Notes under the pieces: model-generated
Told to the model about the DNA's origin: nothing
The model's database searches: none
What the model saw: only the letters and a program-made list of their open reading frames with translations
Assembly (NCBI RefSeq): GCF_029955155.1
Contig: NZ_JAPNOZ010000004.1
Location: forward strand, 397,996-461,995
Source: Psychrobacillus sp. NEAU-3TGS
GTDB lineage: Bacteria; Bacillota; Bacilli; Bacillales_A; Planococcaceae
DNA length: 64,000 nt
Direction of reading: 5' to 3'
Shown: in pieces, positions 57,885-64,000 of the stretch
Layout of the letters: each line of letters starts with the position of its first letter
Position numbering within the stretch: position 1 is the first letter of the stretch
Program-made: the position numbers and the translations under genes

Positions 57885-58000
57885 GAAGCGGAAGGCGGCG
57901 ACTCCCGCCGGAATAGCATGATCTGAAAGACCCGAAGGAGCGTAAGCGACGAGGAGATTGAAGTCATGCCGGCGGAAAGCGTCCGCCTGAAGCGAAAATC
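57885..58000. repeat. GC-rich dispersed repeat (inverted orientation)
   Basis: GCGACTCCCGCCGG..., then GGAAAGCGTCCGC (57974-57986) and CTGAAGCGAAAATC, the reverse complement of the motif at 24843-24870. The AT-rich stretch between this block and 57590 shows no gene or clear signal. Confidence 0.6.
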
Positions 58001-58151
58001 ATAGTAAACCCTTAATAGGCAACATACCGTGCAGTTTCTCTATAATGCGACGCAATCGTTGACGTCTTTTTTAAGCCTAGTTTTATTATTTTTGAAACCA
58101 AATGGACTATTATTCCGTAATAGGATTATACATATAGAAAGGGGAATTATG

Positions 58152-59129
58152 ATGAGTACAAAGAGATTAATATCCATCATTGTTGCTTCAATCCTAGGAA
58201 TTATTTTATTATCTGCTGTATTTACATCCTGGTACACAGTAGATGAATCAGAACAAGCAATCGTTATTACATTCGGAGAAGCAGGCGACTCAATTACAGA
58301 ATCAGGGTTGAAATTTAAAATGCCTTGGCCGATTCAAAAAGTAGAAAAACTGTCTAAAGAAACGTTCAGTCTGCAATTTGGATATAAACAAGCAGCCGAC
58401 GGGGAAATAGAATCTTTTGATAAAGATACAAAAATGATCACGGGAGACGATAATATTGTCTTAACGGATTTAGTTGTACAATGGAAAATTACTGATCCAA
58501 AAGCGTACCTATTTAACTCCGAAAGTCCGCAAGATTTACTGCATGATGCAACGTCCGCCTCTATTCGCTCGATTATTGGGAACTCCAAAATCGACGATGC
58601 CTTAACATCCGGAAAAGCACAAATTGAAGCAGATACTGTTGAACTATTAGGTTCTTTAATAGACAAATATGACATTGGAATAACCGTACTTACTGTAAAA
58701 CTGCAAGATGTAGAGCTACCTAATGCGGAAGTCCGAGCTGCATTTACTGCTGTAACGGATGCAGAGGAAACGAAAAATACAAAAGTAAACCAAGCAGAAA
58801 AATATATGAACCAAAAGATGAGTGAAGCAGAAGGGGAAAAGGATGCAATCATTTCGGAAGCAACTGGATATAAAACTGCTCGTATCCAGCAAGCACTCGG
58901 AGATGTGGAGTTATTTAATAAACTTTATGTAGAATATGCAGACAATAAAGAGATTACGAGACAGCGACTTGTAATGGAGACACTCGATGCAGTGTTACCG
59001 AACGCCCAAATTTATATTATGAAAGATGATGGTGGCACGATGAAGTATTTACCGCTCCAACCACTGGAATCTACTAAACAAACACCGCCACCAGCGGATA
59101 CCGAAACAGAAGAAGGGAGTGGGCAATAA
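58152..59129 (+). CDS. hflK: HflK, SPFH/prohibitin-family membrane protein
   Basis: 325 aa. N-terminal transmembrane helix (~4-25) then a band-7/SPFH domain (YTVDESEQAIVITFGEAGDS, GLKFKMPWPIQKV) and a long helical part (NQAEKYMNQKMSEAEGEKDAIISEATGYKTARIQ), ending in a Pro-rich tail. In E. coli HflK and HflC form a large membrane complex around FtsH protease. Tandem ATGs at 58149 and 58152; AAAGGGG is better spaced for 58152. Its stop overlaps the hflC start by one base. Confidence 0.9.
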   Translation: MSTKRLISIIVASILGIILLSAVFTSWYTVDESEQAIVITFGEAGDSITESGLKFKMPWPIQKVEKLSKETFSLQFGYKQAADGEIESFDKDTKMITGDDNIVLTDLVVQWKITDPKAYLFNSESPQDLLHDATSASIRSIIGNSKIDDALTSGKAQIEADTVELLGSLIDKYDIGITVLTVKLQDVELPNAEVRAAFTAVTDAEETKNTKVNQAEKYMNQKMSEAEGEKDAIISEATGYKTARIQQALGDVELFNKLYVEYADNKEITRQRLVMETLDAVLPNAQIYIMKDDGGTMKYLPLQPLESTKQTPPPADTETEEGSGQ

Positions 59130-60106
59130 TGGCGGATAACAATAATCCATTTTCCAATCTTGAAGAAAAATTTAATGCGATGCAAAAGAAAAAGAAGCCA
59201 CAAAAAGAAAAAACACCAGTCGATTACAAAAAATATACAAAGCCATTTATCGGTATTTTTATAACATTCGTTGTTATTATTATCGCACTTGCAAATATCT
59301 ATGTCGTGAAAGAAGGCGAATTTAGAGTAGTTCGCCAGTTTGGAGAGATTAAAGATATTAAAGATACACCAGGTCTGCATATGAAAATACCATTCATACA
59401 AAGTGTTACAACCATTCCAAAACATCAAATGAACTATAAATTATCAGAAGCAGAGATTAACACGAAAGATAAACGTCGAATTATTATTGACAATTATGCT
59501 GTTTGGCGTGTTGTAAATGCGAAAGAAATGATTTCGAATGCTGGTAACTTGGTAAATGCAGGATCTCGTATGGAAGAGTTCATCTATTCAGTCGTACGTT
59601 CAGAGCTTGGTCAACTAGAATATAGCGAGATTATTAACGATGAAAATTCTTCCCGAGGAAGTTTAAATGATCAAATTACAACACATGTAAATGAATTGCT
59701 TAAAAAAGATAAATACGGTATCGAAGTAATAGATGTACGTATTAAACGCACAGACTTACCGGAAGAAAATGAACAATCCGTTTATAATGAAATGATTTCA
59801 GAAAGACAAAGTATTGCACAAAAGTTTTTATCTACAGGTGATGCAGACAAACGTCGTATTGAAGCAGATACAGATCGTCAAGTGAAAGAGATGCTTGCGA
59901 CTGCCAAAAAAGATGCTGCAATGATTGCTGCAGAAGGGGATGCAGAGGCGGCGAAAATTTACAATCAAAGTTTCTCTAAAGATCCAGAGTTCTATTCTCT
60001 TTATCGGACACTAGAATCCTATAAGCGAACAATTGGTGAGGATTCGATGATTATCATCCCGTCTGATTCTCCTTATGCGAAAATTCTTTCAGGTTACTTA
60101 GAATAG
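59129..60106 (+). CDS. hflC: HflC, SPFH/prohibitin-family membrane protein
   Basis: 325 aa. Charged N-terminus, transmembrane helix (~38-55), then the SPFH domain (NIYVVKEGEFRVVRQFGEIKDI, GLHMKIPFIQSV) and a helical segment with ISERQSIAQKFLSTGDADKRRIEADTDRQVKEMLATAKKDA. Partner of HflK, same operon, translationally coupled (shared A). FtsH is not in this window. B. subtilis has no hflKC at this position. Confidence 0.92.
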   Translation: MADNNNPFSNLEEKFNAMQKKKKPQKEKTPVDYKKYTKPFIGIFITFVVIIIALANIYVVKEGEFRVVRQFGEIKDIKDTPGLHMKIPFIQSVTTIPKHQMNYKLSEAEINTKDKRRIIIDNYAVWRVVNAKEMISNAGNLVNAGSRMEEFIYSVVRSELGQLEYSEIINDENSSRGSLNDQITTHVNELLKKDKYGIEVIDVRIKRTDLPEENEQSVYNEMISERQSIAQKFLSTGDADKRRIEADTDRQVKEMLATAKKDAAMIAAEGDAEAAKIYNQSFSKDPEFYSLYRTLESYKRTIGEDSMIIIPSDSPYAKILSGYLE

Positions 60107-60112
60107 TATATG

Positions 60113-60164
60113 AATCGTCATTCCCCTTACTCTCATGGTAAGATATAGGGAATGACGATTTTAT
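60113..60164 (+). terminator. Terminator of hflKC
   Basis: 13-bp stem (60113-60125 with 60148-60160) enclosing a second stem (CTTAC/GTAAG), followed by TTTATTT. Confidence 0.88.
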
Positions 60165-60203
60165 TTATTAAATGATATTTTTTATTTTGAGGGAGTGAAT
60201 GGA

Positions 60204-62830
60204 ATGTCCAACGAAAAAATACTTTTATTGGATGGGAATAGTCTCGCATACCGAGCTTTCTTTGCTTTACCATTATTATCAAATGAACACGGCATACATA
60301 CAAATGCTGTATATGGTTTTACATTAATGCTACAAAAAATTATGGACGAGGAAAATCCGACGCATATGCTTGTGGCGTTTGACGCAGGTAAAACGACTTT
60401 CCGTCACTCTACTTTTGGAGAATATAAAGGTGGAAGACAGAAAACACCACCGGAGCTTTCTGAACAATTCCCTTACGTTCGTAAACTAATCGATGCATAC
60501 GGGATTAAACGATATGAATTGGAAATGTATGAAGCGGACGATATTATTGGGACACTAAGTAAACAAGCTGATGCAAAAGGTCAACAGGTTGTCATTGTTT
60601 CAGGAGACAAAGATTTGACACAGCTAGCAACGGATCGTACGACTGTCTATATTACCCGAAAAGGTATTACAGACATTGAAAATATACACCTGCACATATA
60701 GAAGAAAAGTACGGGCTTACTCCGCAACAAATTATTGATATGAAAGGGCTCATGGGAGATGCTTCCGATAATATTCCAGGTGTACCAGGTGTCGGAGAAA
60801 AAACAGCGATCAAACTATTAAAAGAACATGGTTCTGTAGAAAAGCTTTATGAAGCATTAGACGCTGTTAGTGGTGCGAAATTAAAAGAAAAGCTAGTTGC
60901 AAACGAAGAACAAGCGAAAATGAGTAAAATACTTGCGACCATTGAAACGAGTGCTCCAATTGAAGTAACACTAGATGATCTAACATACAATGGACCTAAT
61001 ATGGAAGAGGTTGTGGAGATTTGGAAAGAGCTTTCGTTTAAAACACTTTTAGAGAAATCGGATTTCGTCGCGGAAGAGCAAGAAACTGCAGAAATGAATT
61101 ATCAGGTGTTAGAAGAAGTAGATACTTCCATATTAAAAGACCAAATGGCTCTTCATTTCGAAATGTATGATGAACAATATCATACAAGTGAATTATTAGG
61201 AATCGCTTTTTCAAACGGTGAGGATTCGTATTTTATCCAAGGGACTAAAGCATTTCAATCAGACGCATTTTGTGCATGGCTAGAGGATAACGAAAAACAT
61301 AAATTTTTATCGGATTCGAAAGCAACCCAAGCAGTAAGTAGAAAACATGGCATTAGTATCCAAGGAGCAGAATTTGATCTGCTATTAGCAGCTTATATTG
61401 TCAACCAATCTATTTCTTCTGGAGATGTATCGACACTAGCAAAAGAATTCGGGAATTTTAATGTTTGGACAGATGAGAGCGTCTATGGAAAAGGTGCGAA
61501 AAAATCAACGCCAGAACTTGAGAAACTCGCTGAACATGCGGCACGAAAAGCGCAAGCGATATGGCAACTAAAGCCGACTTTAGAAGAAAAGTTAAAAGAA
61601 AATGAACAGTACGAGCTCTACAAAGATTTAGAATTACCACTTGCATCTATTCTAGGAACAATGGAATCAGACGGAGTAAAAGTGGATAAACAAATACTTG
61701 TCGAGATGGGACATGACTTAGAAGTAAAGCTACAATCCATTGAGCAAGATATATTCGCGCTGGCAGGGGAGAAATTTAATATTAATTCTCCTAAACAATT
61801 GGGCGTAATATTGTTTGAAAAAATAGGATTAACACCTATAAAGAAAACAAAAACAGGTTATTCCACAGCAGCGGATGTATTAGAAAAATTAGCTGGAGAG
61901 CATGAAATTATTGAACAAATTCTTCTTTATCGCCAATTAGGAAAATTAAATTCAACATACATTGAAGGATTATTAAAAGAAATTCATGAAAAAGATGGGA
62001 AAATCCATACACGCTACCAGCAAGCACTAACTTCAACAGGACGACTAAGCTCGATTAACCCAAACCTGCAAAATATACCGGTTCGTTTAGAAGAAGGTAG
62101 AAAAATTCGAAAAGCATTTGTCCCATCGCAACCTGATTGGGTGATGTTTGCAGCCGATTATTCACAAATCGAGCTTCGTGTGCTTGCGCATATGTCGGAA
62201 GATAAAAACTTAGTAGAAGCTTTTATTAACGATTTGGATATTCATACAAAAACTGCAATGGATGTTTTTCATGTAGATGCAGAAAATGTGACATCGGACA
62301 TGCGCCGTGCTGCAAAAGCAGTAAACTTCGGTATTGTGTACGGGATTAGTGATTATGGTTTATCGCAAAGCTTGGATATAACGAGAAAAGAAGCAGCCAT
62401 ATTTATTGAGCAATATTTAAATAGTTTTCCTGGTGTAAAAGAATATATGGATGATATTATCCGAGAAGCAAAGCAAAAAGGATTTGTTACGACGATATTA
62501 AATAGAAGAAGATATTTACCAGAAATTACGAGTTCTAATTTTAACCTAAGAAGCTTTGCGGAGAGAACTGCGATGAATACTCCTATTCAAGGAAGTGCAG
62601 CTGATATTATTAAAAAAGCGATGATTGATATGGCACAGCGTTTGAAAGATGAGAAAATGCAAACGAAGATGCTTTTGCAAGTGCATGATGAGTTAATTTT
62701 CGAGGCACCAAAAGAGGAAATTGCATTACTTGAAAAAATTGTACCCGAAGTAATGGATACTGCGATTAAATTGCTCGTACCATTGAAAGTCGATTATGCA
62801 TTCGGTGCTTCTTGGTACGAAACGAAGTAA
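60204..62830 (+). CDS. polA: DNA polymerase I, frame-disrupted as given
   Basis: Repair and Okazaki-fragment polymerase. The first frame (ATG 60204 after GAGGGAG) encodes the 5'-3' exonuclease start (LLLDGNSLAYRAFFALP, VAFDAGKTTFRHS, YEADDIIGTLS, SGDKDLTQL) and stops at 60701. The next frame resumes without a gap as KYTPAHIEEKYGLTPQQIIDMKGLMGD and runs through a degenerate 3'-5' exonuclease region to polymerase motifs A (FAADYSQIELRVLAH), B (RRAAKAVNFGIVYG) and C (LLQVHDELIFE). One extra A in the A4 run 60679-60682 restores an 875-aa protein, about the length of B. subtilis PolA. Probably sequencing error. Confidence 0.9.
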
Positions 62831-62842
62831 GGAGTTTTGAAT

Positions 62843-63715
62843 ATGCCTGAATTACCAGAGGTAGAAGGGGTCGTTCGGTCGTTAAGACCAATTGCGACGG
62901 GCAAAACAATTCAATCTGTAGACGTTTCTGAAACAATTATTACATCTAAAGCCAATGGCAAAGAGGCTATCATTAAAGGGGCAGATGTAGATGTTTTCAA
63001 AGAAGCACTACCTCAAATGATGATTGAAAGAATAGATAGGCGTTCTAAATATATCTATTTTCATCTAATGAAGGATGGAACCCCTCATTTACTCGTTTCA
63101 CATTTAGGAATGTCTGGGGCTTGGTTCTACGTTCGTAACTTGCATGAAATTGAAGAAGAAAAATTTAAACGGCATTCACATGTCATATTCCATTTGGAGG
63201 AAGGTGACATGCTTGTATATGCTGATATTAGGCGATTCGGTGAGCTTCGTTTATTAGAAAGTGAAGCAGATCATCCACCATTATTGTTAATGGCTCCAGA
63301 GCCCTTCGATCAGGATGCTTTAGATCATTATTTGGCGATGAGTATTTTACCAAAATATGAAAATAAAGCGATAAAAGAATTTATCATGGATGGTCATGTC
63401 GTTTCAGGCTGCGGCAATATATATGCAACAGAGGCATTATTTCGATTAAGAATGCATCCCGCGCGAAAAGTGAAACGTATCAGCAAGGAAAGAAAAATAC
63501 AATTATTCAATGAGATTGTCATTGTGCTTCTTGATAGTATTGAAAATGGAGGAAGTACGATCTCCGATTATCGTTCTATTAATGGAGAAGCAGGAAATAT
63601 GCAAAACAGATTACAAATGTATGGAAAGAAGAATTGTCCAATTTGTGGTCGAAAAACGCTGCAAAAAACGATAGGTGGTAGAACCTCCACTTATTGTGGT
63701 ACATGTCAGAAATAA
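62843..63715 (+). CDS. mutM: Formamidopyrimidine-DNA glycosylase
   Basis: 290 aa. Removes 8-oxoguanine and Fapy lesions with AP-lyase action. Mature N-terminus P-E-L-P-E-V-E gives the catalytic proline and Glu; HLGMSGAW and Lys in RRSKYIYFHL follow; H2TH segment SGCGNIYATEALFRLRMHPAR; C-terminal zinc finger with four cysteines (CPICGRK, YCGTCQ). Start ATG 62843 after AAGGAGTTTTGAAT, 12 bp past polA; in frame TTG 62837 is rejected. Operon polA-mutM-coaE. Confidence 0.96.
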   Translation: MPELPEVEGVVRSLRPIATGKTIQSVDVSETIITSKANGKEAIIKGADVDVFKEALPQMMIERIDRRSKYIYFHLMKDGTPHLLVSHLGMSGAWFYVRNLHEIEEEKFKRHSHVIFHLEEGDMLVYADIRRFGELRLLESEADHPPLLLMAPEPFDQDALDHYLAMSILPKYENKAIKEFIMDGHVVSGCGNIYATEALFRLRMHPARKVKRISKERKIQLFNEIVIVLLDSIENGGSTISDYRSINGEAGNMQNRLQMYGKKNCPICGRKTLQKTIGGRTSTYCGTCQK

Positions 63716-63727
63716 CGGAGGATAGTT

Positions 63728-64000
63728 ATGATCATTGGTTTAACTGGAAGTATTGCAAGTGGGAAAAGTACTGTTTCCAATATGTTAAAGGAATTAGGCT
63801 ACCCAATTGTAGATGCAGATGTTGTAGCCCGAGTCGTCGTTGAAAAAGGAACGGAAACACTTGGGAAGATAAAGGAAGTATTTGGCCAAGAAGTAATTGC
63901 AGAAGATGGTTCCTTAAACCGCGGAAAACTAGGTGACATTATTTTTTCAAGTCCCTCTAAGCGGAAACAACTTAATGATATTATCCATCCAGCAATTCGT
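63728..64000 (+). CDS. coaE: Dephospho-CoA kinase, N-terminal part (runs off window)
   Basis: First 91 residues of the last enzyme of CoA synthesis. P-loop IIGLTGSIASGKSTVS, IVDADVVARVVVEKGTETL, and HPAIR at the cut end are typical CoaE. ACGGAGGATAGTT precedes the ATG; 12 bp after mutM, so co-transcribed. The rest lies beyond position 64000. Confidence 0.95.
   Translation, partial: MIIGLTGSIASGKSTVSNMLKELGYPIVDADVVARVVVEKGTETLGKIKEVFGQEVIAEDGSLNRGKLGDIIFSSPSKRKQLNDIIHPAIR

Noticed and set aside
60679-60682. Programmed ribosomal frameshifting in polA
   Set aside because: No A-AAA-AAG-type slippery heptamer with a downstream stimulator, and PolA is not known to use it; a missing base is simpler.

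Overview
This is a low-GC Firmicutes chromosome segment of about 64 kb. Its gene order is the conserved Bacillales backbone that in Bacillus subtilis runs from aroA-ccpA-acuABC-acsA-tyrS-rpsD through ezrA-thiI-ssp, sppA-tpx-ytxK, ytkL-ytoI-nrnA-dnaE, accDA-pfkA-pyk-fxsA, citZ-icd-mdh-phoPR and polA-mutM-coaE. An alpha/beta-type spore protein gene with a SigG-like promoter points to a spore former. Gene order, an HflK/HflC pair before polA, a probable interpeptide-bridge ATP-grasp ligase and abundant structured intergenic repeats suggest a Planococcaceae-type organism (Psychrobacillus, Sporosarcina, Lysinibacillus and relatives). The genus is an inference.

Layout. 0.1-9.2 kb: an FtsA/PilM-like actin-fold ATPase, AroA (chorismate mutase-DAHP synthase), CcpA, and the acuABC operon divergent from acsA (acetate/acetoin use and its acetylation switch). 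9.2-15.4 kb: a class A penicillin-binding protein, a tyrosine T-box with tyrS, two small proteins, and rpsD behind a long leader. 15.6-24.7 kb: a GGDEF protein, a methionine gamma-lyase with a perfect cre box over its leader, a free-Met-sulfoxide reductase, hisJ, ezrA, iscS-thiI (thiolation) and ssp. 24.8-31.5 kb: a repeat-rich gap, an acyl-CoA synthetase, rarD, sppA-yteJ, tpx, ytxK. 31.5-39.1 kb: uspA, ald, a two-gene fluoride channel, pepQ, ytkL, ytoI, ytpI, nrnA. 39.1-47.6 kb: dnaE, a FadR-type regulator fused in an operon to accD-accA, then pfkA-pyk. 47.6-57.3 kb: fxsA, ytvI, the TCA genes citZ-icd-mdh, a MaoC-like protein, phoPR, and an ATP-grasp ligase. 57.3-64 kb: another repeat-rich gap, hflK-hflC, polA, mutM, and the start of coaE.

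The carbon-control theme is coherent. CcpA is encoded here, and I see cre-like boxes at the methionine gamma-lyase gene and at citZ. AcuABC/AcsA, PfkA, Pyk, CitZ-Icd-Mdh and AccDA together span glycolysis, acetyl-CoA and the TCA cycle.

Three conserved genes (hisJ, nrnA, polA) are each broken by one missing base whose restoration rebuilds a full-length protein. Two of the three lie in short A runs. This pattern looks like assembly or sequencing error more than gene decay. The most unusual non-coding material is a set of long, structured dispersed repeats. One family (4645, 13795 and 37571) sits each time exactly between a gene's stop codon and its intrinsic terminator. It resembles the ends of IS200/IS605-type elements.
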